A stretch of 64,000 bases of DNA from the NCBI GenBank assembly GCA_019638085.1, contig JAHBUL010000007.1, positions 149,828 to 213,827 on the forward strand, given 5' to 3'. A model generated the notes under the pieces. It was not told the origin of the DNA, did no database searches, and worked only from the letters and a program-made list of their open reading frames with translations. Every line of letters begins with the position of its first letter. Positions within the stretch are counted from its first letter, which is position 1. Origin of the DNA: Flavobacteriales bacterium. GTDB lineage: Bacteria > Bacteroidota > Bacteroidia > Flavobacteriales_F > PHOS-HE28. Below, one piece after another: positions 34,007 through 43,043 of this stretch. The position numbers and the translations under genes are program-made.

Positions 34007-35886
34007 GGACCGAGCTGCTCGCCATACTGGTGCCGGCCCTGCCCCTGCTGGGCGTACTGATCACCGGCTTCGGGCGCCGCAAGCTTTCCGCCTACGCTGC
34101 GGGCGGCATCGCCTCCGCCATGGTGGCCCTGAGCTTCGTGCTCAGCCTGTTGCTCTTCCTGGGGCACGACGGCCAAACGCACATCGTTCACCTCTTCAAC
34201 TGGATCACCGTGGGGGAGATGAACATCCCCTTCGCCTTCCAGATCGATTCGCTTTCCCTGTGGATGATGCTCGTGGTGACCGGCATCGGTTCGCTGATCC
34301 ATGTGTACTCCATCGGCTATATGCACGACGACCCGCGCGTGGCCACCTTCTTCGCGCAGCTGAACCTCTTCACCTTCGCCATGCTCTTGCTGGTGATGGG
34401 CGCCAACTTCCTGGTGACCTTCATCGGTTGGGAGGGCGTGGGCCTATGCAGCTACCTGCTGATCGGCTTCTGGTATAAGACCCCGGAATTCAACTACGCC
34501 GGGCGGAAGGCCTTTGTGATGAACCGCATCGGTGATGTGGGCATGGTGTTGGCCATGGCGCTGATGTTCCTGCAGTTCGGTACGCTGAACTACGTGGGCA
34601 TCATGGACCAGGCCGGCTCCTTCGCGCCCAGCAATCCGCTGCTGGTGATGGCCACGCTGCTGCTCTTCCTTGGTGCCACGGGCAAAAGCGCCCAGCTGCC
34701 CCTGCTTACCTGGTTGCCGGACGCCATGGCGGGCCCCACCCCGGTGAGCGCCCTGATCCACGCCGCTACCATGGTAACGGCGGGCATCTTCCTTGTGGTG
34801 CGCAGCTCCGTGCTCTTTGAACTGGCGCCTTACACACAGGACATCATTCTCTGGGTGGGTGTGGCCACGGCCCTCTTCGGTGCCACGGTGGGCCTCTTCC
34901 AGAACGACATCAAGAAGGTATTGGCCTATTCCACCGTGAGCCAGCTGGGCTACATGTTCGCTGCACTGGGTGTGAGCGCTTATAGCGCCGGCATGTTCCA
35001 CGTTACCACGCACGCCTTCTTCAAGGCCCTGCTATTCCTGGCCGCAGGCAGCGTGATCCACGCCTTGGGCGGGGAGCAGGACATCCGCAAGATGGGTGGC
35101 CTGAAGGGCGTGACCAAGACCACCTATGTGACCTTCCTGATCGCCACGCTGGCCATTACCGGCATTCCGCCGTTCAGCGGCTTCTTCAGCAAGGACGGCA
35201 TCCTCGCAAGCACCTTCGCCGACAGCCCCTTGGCCTATGGCGTGCTGGTGTTCGCCGCCATGCTCACCGCCTTCTACATGTTCCGCCTGCTCTTCCTCAC
35301 CTTCTTCGGCACCTACCGCGGCACGGCACAGCCACACGAGAGCCCGAAGGTGATCACGGTTCCCTTGGTGATCCTCGCGGTGTTGAGCGCCATCGGTGGT
35401 GCTCTGAACATCCCCCACGTTTTCGGTGGAAGCGAGTGGTTGAAGAACGAGTTGGCCACGGCGGTGGAAGGCATGGTGGGCGAGCACGTCGCACTCTCCG
35501 CTTCCACGGAATACACCTTGATGGCCATCAGCACCCTGCTGGTGGTGATCACCATTTGGTACACCTGGACGCTCTTCGGCAAGAAGACCACCTTGGACGG
35601 CGAGCCCGCCGACATGCCTTTCCTGAAGCGCCTGATCGCCAAGCGCTGGATGCTGGATGAACTCTATGCCTTCCTCATTGAAAGACCCTATGGCTGGATG
35701 AGCCGCCACTTCTTCAGCATAGCAGAGACCAAGGTGGTGGTGCCCTTTACCATAGGCACTGGCAAGACCACCCATGGTTTTGCGGAATGGCTGCGCAAAG
35801 TGCAGACCGGCAATACCAGCTTCTACCTCTTCGGGCTGATGCTCGGGGTGGTCGTGTTCCTCCTCATCACCTACTTCAGCGCGTGA
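34000..35886 (+). CDS. nuoL: NADH-quinone oxidoreductase subunit L
   Basis: A 628-residue antiporter-like subunit of complex I with about 16 membrane helices. Typical segments are GWEGVGLCSYLLIGFWY, TWLPDAMAGPTPVSALIHAA, ATMVTAGIFL and KVLAYSTVSQLGYMF. The C-terminal part carries the long amphipathic and anchor helices expected for NuoL. It carries a proton channel at the distal end of the membrane arm. The following nuoM starts after 2 bp. Confidence 0.95.
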   Translation: MVRTELLAILVPALPLLGVLITGFGRRKLSAYAAGGIASAMVALSFVLSLLLFLGHDGQTHIVHLFNWITVGEMNIPFAFQIDSLSLWMMLVVTGIGSLIHVYSIGYMHDDPRVATFFAQLNLFTFAMLLLVMGANFLVTFIGWEGVGLCSYLLIGFWYKTPEFNYAGRKAFVMNRIGDVGMVLAMALMFLQFGTLNYVGIMDQAGSFAPSNPLLVMATLLLFLGATGKSAQLPLLTWLPDAMAGPTPVSALIHAATMVTAGIFLVVRSSVLFELAPYTQDIILWVGVATALFGATVGLFQNDIKKVLAYSTVSQLGYMFAALGVSAYSAGMFHVTTHAFFKALLFLAAGSVIHALGGEQDIRKMGGLKGVTKTTYVTFLIATLAITGIPPFSGFFSKDGILASTFADSPLAYGVLVFAAMLTAFYMFRLLFLTFFGTYRGTAQPHESPKVITVPLVILAVLSAIGGALNIPHVFGGSEWLKNELATAVEGMVGEHVALSASTEYTLMAISTLLVVITIWYTWTLFGKKTTLDGEPADMPFLKRLIAKRWMLDELYAFLIERPYGWMSRHFFSIAETKVVVPFTIGTGKTTHGFAEWLRKVQTGNTSFYLFGLMLGVVVFLLITYFSA

Positions 35887-35888
35887 GC

Positions 35889-37337
35889 ATGGAACTCCTG
35901 GCCCTGATCCTCATCCCCTTCCTGGCAGCCACGGCGCTGCTGGCTTTCCGTCCGGCGGCAGCGGCTGCGCGCGGCTTGGCGTTGACCTCCACCCTGCTGA
36001 CCTTGGCGTTCGCGCTCTGGCTCTGGTACACGTGGACCGGTGTGGCCGTTACCGGCATCTCGCACGATTGGGTGCCCGCCTGGGGCATGCGCTTCAAGCT
36101 GGGCTACAGCGGCATAGGCCTGCTGATGATCCTGCTCACCGGCGTGCTCTTCCCCTTCATCATCGGCACGGGCTACAAGCAACCCACTGGCGACCCCGCC
36201 TTGGTGAACTCGATGCTCCTCTTCTCGCAGGCCGCCCTCTTCGGGGTGTTCATGGCGCAGAACGCCTTCCTCTTCTACATCTTCTTCGAGCTGTCGCTTA
36301 TCCCGATCTTCTTCCTCCTGCTGTTCTGGGGCGGGGAGCACAAGCGGGCCATCACCATCCGCTTCTTCCTCTACACCCTGCTCGGCGGGCTCGCGCTGCT
36401 CTTCTCCATCGCCTACGTCACCCTGCAGACGCCCCTGCCGCACAGCGCCGACTTCAGCGCACTGGCCGCCTTGGAGCTGCCGATGAGCACGCAGTACTGG
36501 TTGTTCTGGACGATGTTCCTGGCCTTCGCCATCAAGATGCCGATCTTTCCCTTCCACAGCTGGCAGCCGGAGACCTACGTGATGGCGCCCACGCAAGGGA
36601 CCATGGTACTCAGCGCCGTGATGGGCAAGATGGGGATCTACGGCGTCGTGCTCTTCCTCTTCACCATCGTGCCGGAAGGAGCGCTCCACTGGACCAATCT
36701 CGTACTGGTGATCAGTCTCTTCGGTGCACTCTACGCCGCAGTGATCGCCTTCCGCCAGGACGACTTCAAGCGCTTGGTGGCCTATTCCTCCATGAGCCAC
36801 ATGGGCCTGATGTGCGCCGCCCTCTTCACCTGGAACGCATACGGCATCAGCGGTGGCCTCTACCAAACCTTCGCGCACGGCGTGCTGATGGTCTGCCTCT
36901 TCTACATCGTAGGCATGATGTACCAGCGCGTGGGCACCAACGACCTTTCCGCCATGGGCGGGCTGAAGACGCGTATGCCGCGCATGGCCCTCCTCTTTAT
37001 GCTCGTGGTAGGCAACGCCATCTCCATGCCGCTCACCCAAAGCTTCGTTGGCGAATGGCTGATGTTCAACGGCCTCTGGCAGCTGGACCATTGGATGGCG
37101 GTGGCCGGTGTGGTGCTGATCGTCCTCGGGGCCATCTACATGCTCTATGCCTACCAGCGCGTGCTGTTGGGCCCCGACCGCCAATTGGAAGTGGCCGACG
37201 CGGACGACGAGGAGCACTTCTTCCTGGTCCCGCTGATCGCCATCACCTTCGTGGTGGGCGTATTCCCGAATATCGTGTTGCATCTGGTGGATGGCCCCGT
37301 GCAGCAATTGTTGAACTCTTTCACCTCGCTGCCTTGA
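35889..37337 (+). CDS. nuoM: NADH-quinone oxidoreductase subunit M
   Basis: A 482-residue antiporter-like subunit. Marked segments are YIFFELSLIPIFFLLLFWGG (with the key Glu), FAIKMPIFPFHSWQPETY (with the key Lys), APTQGTMVLSAVMGKMGIYG and LVAYSSMSHMGLMCAAL. ATG 35889 (MELLALILIPF) follows the nuoL stop by 2 bp; a longer frame overlapping nuoL is rejected. It pumps protons in the membrane arm. Confidence 0.94.
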   Translation: MELLALILIPFLAATALLAFRPAAAAARGLALTSTLLTLAFALWLWYTWTGVAVTGISHDWVPAWGMRFKLGYSGIGLLMILLTGVLFPFIIGTGYKQPTGDPALVNSMLLFSQAALFGVFMAQNAFLFYIFFELSLIPIFFLLLFWGGEHKRAITIRFFLYTLLGGLALLFSIAYVTLQTPLPHSADFSALAALELPMSTQYWLFWTMFLAFAIKMPIFPFHSWQPETYVMAPTQGTMVLSAVMGKMGIYGVVLFLFTIVPEGALHWTNLVLVISLFGALYAAVIAFRQDDFKRLVAYSSMSHMGLMCAALFTWNAYGISGGLYQTFAHGVLMVCLFYIVGMMYQRVGTNDLSAMGGLKTRMPRMALLFMLVVGNAISMPLTQSFVGEWLMFNGLWQLDHWMAVAGVVLIVLGAIYMLYAYQRVLLGPDRQLEVADADDEEHFFLVPLIAITFVVGVFPNIVLHLVDGPVQQLLNSFTSLP

Positions 37338-37338
37338 G

Positions 37339-38712
37339 ATGAGCGCGCTGATCCTCATTTCCGTGTTGGCCGTGCTGGTGCTCTACCTGGGCCTCTACAA
37401 CAAGAAGAGCTGGCTTGCCCCCTTGGGCATCCTCGGCCTGGCGGGTGCGATCGTTCTCTTCGCCACCGGCTGGCACATCCCCCACCACCTGCTGGCGGGG
37501 ATGCTGGAATTCGACCGCTTCAGCATCGGATTCAGCATCGGCATGGCGGCGATCACCCTGCTGATCTTCCTCTTCGGCCCGGACTATTACACGCGCATGC
37601 AACAGCACGTGGCGGAGCAGTATGCGCTGATGCTCTTCTCGCTGGTGGGCGGTTTCCTGCTGAGCTCCTATACGAACATGCTGATGCTCTTCCTGGGCAT
37701 CGAGATCCTGAGCATCCCGCTCTACGTGCTGGCCGGTGCCAAAAAGAACAGCCTGCGCAGTACCGAGGCCTCGTTGAAGTACTTCCTCCTCGGCTCCTTC
37801 GCCACGGCCTTCCTGTTGATGGGGATCGCGCTGCTCTACGGATTGGCCGGTTCCTTTGACCTCGGCGTGATCAGCGCGCACATCGCTGGTGCCGGTAGCT
37901 CGGACCTGGTGCTCAACTTCGCCCTCTTCTTCGTGGTGACCGGCCTGGCCTTCAAGGTGGGCGCGGTGCCCTTCCACTTCTGGGTGCCGGACGTGTACCA
38001 AGGCGCTCCCACGCTGGTGACCACCTTCATGGCCACCGTGGTGAAGATGGCGGCCTTCGCCGGTTTCTACCGCTTCATCGACATCACCGGCATGCCGGAT
38101 GCGCTGGCCCGGATCATGGTGTTGCTGGTGCTGGCCACCCTGCTGGTGGGCAACGTGGCCGCACTGCGCCAAACGAACTTCAAGCGCCTGATGGCGTACT
38201 CCAGCGTGGCCCACAGCGGTTTCCTGCTGCTGGCGCTGCTTACGGATACCGGCCCCGGCAGCACGGTGGGCGCTACCCTGCTGTACTACACCTTCACCTA
38301 TTCCTTGGCCACGGCCGGGCTGTTCGTCCTCTTCACCATCGCGAAGCGCGCGAACAACGGTGCGGAGCATAACGGCATCTTCCAAGGCCTCTTCGCCGCG
38401 AAACCCTGGTTGGCGCTCTGCGGCCTGGCCATGTTCCTTTCGCTGGCGGGCATCCCGCTCACGGCCGGCTTTATCGCGAAGTACCAAGTGTTCCTGCTGG
38501 CGATCGGTGCCGGCTGGCTGAAGGTGATGGGCTTCGGCGTGCTGATGGCACTGCTGGGCATCTACTACTACATCATGGTCGCTCGCGAGCTGTTCGTTCC
38601 CGCGGAGCACCCCACCACCTTCGTGGTGACCCCGCTGAACGGGCTGGTGATCAGCGCGTGCGCGATCGGCGTATTGCTGCTGGGCCTGTGGCCGGCGCTG
38701 ATGGCTTGGTAG
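37339..38712 (+). CDS. nuoN: NADH-quinone oxidoreductase subunit N
   Basis: A 457-residue antiporter-like subunit with about 14 helices. Signatures include GIEILSIPLYVLAG, EASLKYFLLGSFATAFLLMG, KVGAVPFHFWVPDVYQGAPT and FKRLMAYSSVAHSGFLLLAL. It is last in the cluster, one base after the nuoM stop. The downstream 98 bp hold a GAGTC repeat cluster and no further nuo gene. Confidence 0.95.
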   Translation: MSALILISVLAVLVLYLGLYNKKSWLAPLGILGLAGAIVLFATGWHIPHHLLAGMLEFDRFSIGFSIGMAAITLLIFLFGPDYYTRMQQHVAEQYALMLFSLVGGFLLSSYTNMLMLFLGIEILSIPLYVLAGAKKNSLRSTEASLKYFLLGSFATAFLLMGIALLYGLAGSFDLGVISAHIAGAGSSDLVLNFALFFVVTGLAFKVGAVPFHFWVPDVYQGAPTLVTTFMATVVKMAAFAGFYRFIDITGMPDALARIMVLLVLATLLVGNVAALRQTNFKRLMAYSSVAHSGFLLLALLTDTGPGSTVGATLLYYTFTYSLATAGLFVLFTIAKRANNGAEHNGIFQGLFAAKPWLALCGLAMFLSLAGIPLTAGFIAKYQVFLLAIGAGWLKVMGFGVLMALLGIYYYIMVARELFVPAEHPTTFVVTPLNGLVISACAIGVLLLGLWPALMAW

Positions 38713-38728
38713 ATTTGCTGTCGTCTGT

Positions 38729-38803
38729 TCGGAGTCGGGAGTCGGGAGTCGGGGCCAGAGTGAATGGGCTCACGACTCAAGACTAAAGACTCACGACTAA
38801 CAA
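38729..38803. repeat. GAGTC/GACTC repeat cluster 3
   Basis: GAGTCGGGAGTCGGGAGTCG is followed, after about 20 bp, by the complementary GACTCAAGACTAAAGACTCA. The two parts could pair as a loose hairpin at the end of the nuo operon. Same family as at 23745 and 25336. Confidence 0.7.
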
Positions 38804-38810
38804 GAAGCTC

Positions 38811-39416
38811 ATGCAATTACAATTGGAGTCCACGCATCTGGAGGACTATCTCCGGGAAATACCACCGGTGATCGCATTCAACACCCCATTAGTGCAGGAG
38901 AAGATCCACGCCATTAAGGCGCAGGCGAGATCGCCGGAAGAACGAGCGCGGTTGGCCTTTCTTGTAGCTCGCGATGAAGTACACCACTCCTTCGATACAA
39001 AGAATGCAACGGTGACGATCAATGCGGAGGATGCCCTTGCACAGCACGAGGGGATCTGTTTCGCGAAGTCGCATGTGCTCGCCACCTTGCTCCGCGGCAT
39101 GGAGATCCCGGCGGGGTTCTGCTACCAGCGGGTCTTGCGCAAAGGGACCGTGGAATCGGGCTACGCGTTGCATGGCTTGAATGCGGTGTACCTGCCGGAT
39201 GTCGGCTGGTTCCGCTTGGATCCCCGCGGGAACAAGCCCGGCGTTGATGCGCAGTTCTCCACCACGGAAGAGCGGTTGGCCTATCCCATCCGGGAGGCGC
39301 TGGGCGAGGTGGATTACCCCAACGTGTTCACGGAGCCATTGTCGGCGGTGATCGAGTCAATGGTGGATTCGAAGGACAGTTTTGAGTTGTTCTTTAAAAG
39401 GCCGGAGTCGCTTTGA
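38811..39416 (+). CDS. Transglutaminase-like cysteine protease-fold protein
   Basis: A 201-residue protein of the bacterial transglutaminase-like superfamily. The triad is visible as C83 in HEGICFAKSHVLATLLR, H121 in YALHGLNAVYL and D137 in WFRLDPRGN. There is no signal peptide, so it is probably cytoplasmic. Proteins of this type are usually proteases or amidases rather than crosslinkers. It overlaps the ORF around the hemerythrin gene but ends well before its likely start. Substrate unknown. Confidence 0.85.
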   Translation: MQLQLESTHLEDYLREIPPVIAFNTPLVQEKIHAIKAQARSPEERARLAFLVARDEVHHSFDTKNATVTINAEDALAQHEGICFAKSHVLATLLRGMEIPAGFCYQRVLRKGTVESGYALHGLNAVYLPDVGWFRLDPRGNKPGVDAQFSTTEERLAYPIREALGEVDYPNVFTEPLSAVIESMVDSKDSFELFFKRPESL

Positions 39417-39494
39417 TCAGCACGCCCAACGCGTGCTCCCGCTCGACTCGGGCCTTCGAGAGCCTCAGGCACCGGGCCGAACGCGTGCTTCCGT

Positions 39495-39502
39495 TACCTT
39501 CA
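39495..39502 (+). promoter_or_regulatory. -7-like element TACCTTCA before hemerythrin gene
   Basis: Matches TAnnTTTG in six of eight positions, 9 bp before the ATG, in the same position as similar elements before several other genes of the window. Confidence 0.35.
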
Positions 39503-39511
39503 CCGCAACAG

Positions 39512-40045
39512 ATGAATAAGCCGCTCCACGACTATTTCACGCAGGACCACCGCCGCCTTGAGAAGATCCTGGACCAAGCCTGTACGAACCCGGATGCGAT
39601 CGATGCCCACCTGTATCATGACTTCCGTGTCGGTCTGCTCACGCACATCAAGATGGAGGAGAAGATCCTCTTCGTAGCGGCCCGGGAGGCGAATGACGGT
39701 GTACCCATCCCACTGGCCGCCAAGCTCCGCCTCGATCACGGCGCATTGACCGCCCTGATGGTGGTACCACCGAACGCCGCCGTGATCGCCGCTGTGCGCC
39801 ACATCCTGGACGAGCACGACCGGCTGGAGGAAGAACCCGGCGGCATGTACGATATCTGCGAAAAGCTCACCCATGCGCAAACGGCGGAGGTGCTGCAGCG
39901 GCTGGAGCAGACCACGCCGGTGCCGGTCCATCCACCGAACACGCATCCCATCGCAGTGGATTCGGCCAACCGAGCGATGGCGCGGGCGGGGTTCGATCTG
40001 CACCTCGAAGGGGGGACTTCACAGGGAATGCACAAGGGGGTTTAA
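39512..40045 (+). CDS. Hemerythrin-domain protein
   Basis: A 177-residue protein with a hemerythrin-like HHE pattern: [49 protein letters not shown] and [19 protein letters not shown]. The His and Glu residues are in the spacing expected for a four-helix di-iron site. Family members bind oxygen or nitric oxide, or act in iron and redox handling; which applies here is unknown. The ATG at 39512 (MNKPLHDYF) follows a TACCTTCA element. The stop abuts a 22-bp inverted repeat. Confidence 0.85.
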   Translation: MNKPLHDYFTQDHRRLEKILDQACTNPDAIDAHLYHDFRVGLLTHIKMEEKILFVAAREANDGVPIPLAAKLRLDHGALTALMVVPPNAAVIAAVRHILDEHDRLEEEPGGMYDICEKLTHAQTAEVLQRLEQTTPVPVHPPNTHPIAVDSANRAMARAGFDLHLEGGTSQGMHKGV

Positions 40046-40144
40046 CCGCAACGGCGCGGCGACGCAACGAATGCGGCACGCCTGAAAACGCTGGCCTTCG
40101 GCTGCAATTCGTAGCGTTTCCTTTGCGTCGCCGCGCCGTTGCGG
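40046..40144. repeat. Perfect 22-bp inverted repeat (stem-loop element)
   Basis: Arms at 40046-40067 and 40123-40144 are perfect complements (CCGCAACGGCGCGGCGACGC plus AA and its reverse), separated by 55 bp that are themselves partly complementary (AATGCGGC.., GCAATTCGTAGCG). The left arm starts directly after the hemerythrin stop, so it could act as a terminator. The element ends 39 bp before scoA. Its translation (RNGAATQR) is a familiar spurious reading of a dispersed bacterial repeat. Confidence 0.85.
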
Positions 40145-40170
40145 TGGAAATTCAGATCCGTGCTTGCTTC

Positions 40171-40178
40171 TATCTTCG
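40171..40178 (+). promoter_or_regulatory. -7-like element TATCTTCG before scoA
   Basis: Seven of eight matches to TAnnTTTG, ending only 4 bp before the ATG. Transcription would start at or very near the start codon. Confidence 0.45.
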
Positions 40179-40182
40179 CTGC

Positions 40183-40881
40183 ATGGACAAGCGAGTAACC
40201 GATGCCGACGCGGCCCTGAAAGGACTGAAGGACGGCATGACCTTGATGGTGGGTGGCTTCGGCCTCTGCGGCATTCCGGAGAACCTGATCGCCGCGCTCG
40301 CACGCAGCGGTGTGAAGGACCTTACGTGCATCAGCAACAACGCCGGGGTGGATGATTTCGGTCTGGGGCTTTTGCTGAAGTCGAAGCAGATCAAGAAGAT
40401 GATCGCCAGCTATGTGGGCGAGAATGCGGAGTTCGAGCGGCAGATGCTGAGCGGTGAGCTGGAGGTGGACCTCGTTCCGCAGGGCAACCTCGCCGAACGC
40501 TGCCGTGCCGGAGGTGCCGGCATCCCGGCCTTCTTCACCCCTGCCGGCTACGGCACCGAGGTGGCCGAGGGCAAGGAGACCCGGGAGTTCGATGGCAAGA
40601 TGTACGTGATGGAACGCTGGCTTCGCGCCGATTACAGCCTGGTGAAGGCCTGGAAGGGCGATACCAATGGCAATCTGGTGTATAACCGCACTGCACGCAA
40701 TTTCAATCCGTTGATGGCCATGGCGGGCACCATCACCATCGCCGAGGTGGAGCACTTGGTGGAACCGGGCGAGATCGACCCGGACCATGTACATACACCG
40801 GGCATCTTCGTTCACCGCATCTTCCAAGGGAAGAACTACGAGAAGCGCATTGAGCAGCGGACGGTCCGGCAGCGTGCTTGA
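40183..40881 (+). CDS. scoA: 3-oxoacid CoA-transferase subunit A
   Basis: A 232-residue alpha subunit of a two-subunit CoA-transferase. [13 protein letters not shown] at residues 24-36 is the family's glycine-rich signature, followed by [15 protein letters not shown] and GTEVAEGKE. The pairing and motifs fit succinyl-CoA:3-ketoacid CoA-transferase, which activates acetoacetate; AtoD or PcaI-type specificities cannot be excluded. ATG 40183 follows a -7-like element; a longer TTG frame begins inside the inverted repeat. The beta subunit starts 33 bp downstream. Confidence 0.9.
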   Translation: MDKRVTDADAALKGLKDGMTLMVGGFGLCGIPENLIAALARSGVKDLTCISNNAGVDDFGLGLLLKSKQIKKMIASYVGENAEFERQMLSGELEVDLVPQGNLAERCRAGGAGIPAFFTPAGYGTEVAEGKETREFDGKMYVMERWLRADYSLVKAWKGDTNGNLVYNRTARNFNPLMAMAGTITIAEVEHLVEPGEIDPDHVHTPGIFVHRIFQGKNYEKRIEQRTVRQRA

Positions 40882-40914
40882 TCCTTTCCCTCACCTTATC
40901 ACTCCCTTTTGAAA

Positions 40915-41571
40915 ATGGCATTGGACAAGAACCAGATCGCGAAGCGCATCGCACGCGAACTACAGGACGGTTACTACGTGAACCTCGGCATCGGCATCCC
41001 CACGCTGGTGGCCAACCACATACCGCCCGACATCACCGTGACACTGCAAAGCGAGAACGGACTGCTCGGCATGGGGCCCTTCCCCTTTGAAGGTGAGGAG
41101 GACGCCGACCTGATCAACGCCGGCAAACAGACCGTGACCCTGCTGCCCGGCTCGGCGATCTTCGATAGCGCCACCAGCTTCGCGATGATCCGCGCACAGA
41201 AGGTGAACCTCACCGTGCTTGGCGCCATGGAGGTGTCGGACAACGGCGACATCGCCAGCTGGAAGATCCCCGGCAAAATGGTGAAGGGCATGGGCGGCGC
41301 CATGGACCTGGTGGCCAGTGCACAGAACATCATTGTCTGCATGATGCACACCAACAAGCACGGCGATAGCAAGCTGCTGAAGAAGTGCTCCCTGCCGCTC
41401 ACCGGCGTGGGCTGCGTAAAGCGCATCATCACCGACCTCGGCATGTTCGAGGTAACGCCCGAGGGCTTCAAACTGACGGAACGCGCACCCGGGGTGAGCG
41501 TGGAGGAGATCCAGAAGAAGACCGAAGGACGGCTCGTGGTTCCAGATGACGTGAAGGAGATGGTGATCTGA
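40915..41571 (+). CDS. scoB: 3-oxoacid CoA-transferase subunit B
   Basis: A 218-residue beta subunit with the catalytic Glu (E47) in SENGLLGMGP, then LPGSAIFDSATSFAMIR and GKMVKGMGGAMDL. It completes the enzyme with the preceding alpha subunit. ATG 40915 is used; an in-frame TTG six bases upstream is less likely. It ends 4 bp before the next membrane protein gene, which may be read through from it. Confidence 0.92.
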   Translation: MALDKNQIAKRIARELQDGYYVNLGIGIPTLVANHIPPDITVTLQSENGLLGMGPFPFEGEEDADLINAGKQTVTLLPGSAIFDSATSFAMIRAQKVNLTVLGAMEVSDNGDIASWKIPGKMVKGMGGAMDLVASAQNIIVCMMHTNKHGDSKLLKKCSLPLTGVGCVKRIITDLGMFEVTPEGFKLTERAPGVSVEEIQKKTEGRLVVPDDVKEMVI

Positions 41572-41575
41572 GGGG

Positions 41576-43003
41576 ATGCCAAGGACCGGACTAAAACGGT
41601 GGTCGGGGGCCTTGGGCTATTACCTCTTCACCGGCCTGTTGGTGAGCGGTTTGGCCTTCATCAACCAATACCCGCTGGTCTATTCGGACACGGGGGCCTA
41701 CCTCGAGAACGCTTTCTCGCTTTCGCCTTATGACGACCGGCCAATCGGCTATGGCCTCATCATCCGGGCATTCTCCTGGCAATCCACACTATGGCCCGTG
41801 GTGATCTTTCAAGGCCTGATGGCCAGCTGGCTGCTCATGCTCCTTGTCCGCGAGGTGATACCCGATAAGGGCCGCTGGATCACGGTACACTTGTTTCTCT
41901 TGGCCTTGCTGATCCTCAGTTCCAGCCTGCCTTGGTATGCGGCCCAGTTGATGGCCGATATCTACACACCGTTCGTGCTGCTGATCGCCTTCCTCCTTTT
42001 CCGGGGCAGGTTGTTGGGCCCGGTGCGTGAGACCGTGCTCTGGTTGTTGCTCTTCTTCTTCCTCGCTACCCACAATTCGCATCTCCCCATGGCGGCGGTG
42101 CTCTCCGGCCTGATCTTGGTGCGCCACTTATGGAAGACCGGGGCCTCTGCGCTCAACAGGTTCCGCGACCAACGGCACTTCTGGTTCCGCTGGGGCACCT
42201 TCAACCTTGTCGCATTGGGCGCTGTAGGAATGGTAAGCTCGTTCAACTACGCTGCCCATGGGCGCTTCCAGCTCTCCCGTGCAGGAAACGTTTTCCTCGT
42301 TGGCCGGTTGTGCGAACCGGGCATCGTGGCCGACTACATGAGGACGGCTTGTGAGCACGGCCACAACCCCTTCTGCGCGTATAAGGACCACCTGCCTGCC
42401 GATGCCGGGGACCTGCTTTGGTCACCGGACCAGTTCGTTCAGAAGGAAGGACTTACCATCGGCCAAGCGGATTCGATCTTGGCCCCGATGGTGGGCGATA
42501 TCCTCAGTCGACCGGAATACTTGGCCCGCTTTGCCCGCTCCTCCCTCACCTCCACGTTCGTCCAGCTCTTTCAGTGGGAGGCCGGGGGTGGGCTCCATGC
42601 CTATGCGGAGGATACATCTCCACATTACAGCGTCGCGCGCAAGTTGAAGGACGAGCGCTACCGGTATGACCATGCGCGGCAGCAATGGGGGTACTGGGCG
42701 GATTGGGAGCGTGCGAACCGCTTTGGCGGCATTGCACTCCTGCTCTCGGTGCTGGTGCTCGCCTTGCTCTGGTTCCGGCCACGTAGGCCAGCATTGGAAA
42801 AACTGTACAGCCTAAGTTATTGGGTAGTGACATGGGTCGTACTGAACGCATTCGTAACCGCAACTTTTGCGATCGTGGATCCCCGACTGCAATCGCGAGT
42901 AATGTGGTTGCTCCCTCTTTGTGCTTTCCTTATCATCGTCAGGTCCGGCCCTATCAAAGCCTATTTACAGAACGGTTCTCCCGAAGCTGAGAAGCCTGTT
43001 TGA
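41576..43003 (+). CDS. Polytopic membrane protein, GT-C-like
   Basis: A 475-residue protein with about ten membrane helices. After the first helix an outward loop reads QYPLVYSDTGAYLENAF; an acidic motif here is typical of GT-C glycosyltransferases, which use polyprenyl-phosphate sugars. A large soluble loop lies at about residues 240-345. It is unlike the surrounding metabolic genes and begins the glycan-like region. No substrate can be named. The GT-C assignment is inferred from topology and the acidic loop. Confidence 0.55.
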   Translation: MPRTGLKRWSGALGYYLFTGLLVSGLAFINQYPLVYSDTGAYLENAFSLSPYDDRPIGYGLIIRAFSWQSTLWPVVIFQGLMASWLLMLLVREVIPDKGRWITVHLFLLALLILSSSLPWYAAQLMADIYTPFVLLIAFLLFRGRLLGPVRETVLWLLLFFFLATHNSHLPMAAVLSGLILVRHLWKTGASALNRFRDQRHFWFRWGTFNLVALGAVGMVSSFNYAAHGRFQLSRAGNVFLVGRLCEPGIVADYMRTACEHGHNPFCAYKDHLPADAGDLLWSPDQFVQKEGLTIGQADSILAPMVGDILSRPEYLARFARSSLTSTFVQLFQWEAGGGLHAYAEDTSPHYSVARKLKDERYRYDHARQQWGYWADWERANRFGGIALLLSVLVLALLWFRPRRPALEKLYSLSYWVVTWVVLNAFVTATFAIVDPRLQSRVMWLLPLCAFLIIVRSGPIKAYLQNGSPEAEKPV

Positions 43004-43043
43004 TGGTGGATGAACACAGTTCGCGGAACGGATCCAGCGATCG

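Noticed and set aside
35871..38610. Long minus-strand frames (495 and 429 residues) opposite nuoM and nuoN
   Set aside because: They are His/Glu/Gln-rich shadows of conserved nuo genes with no domain signature.
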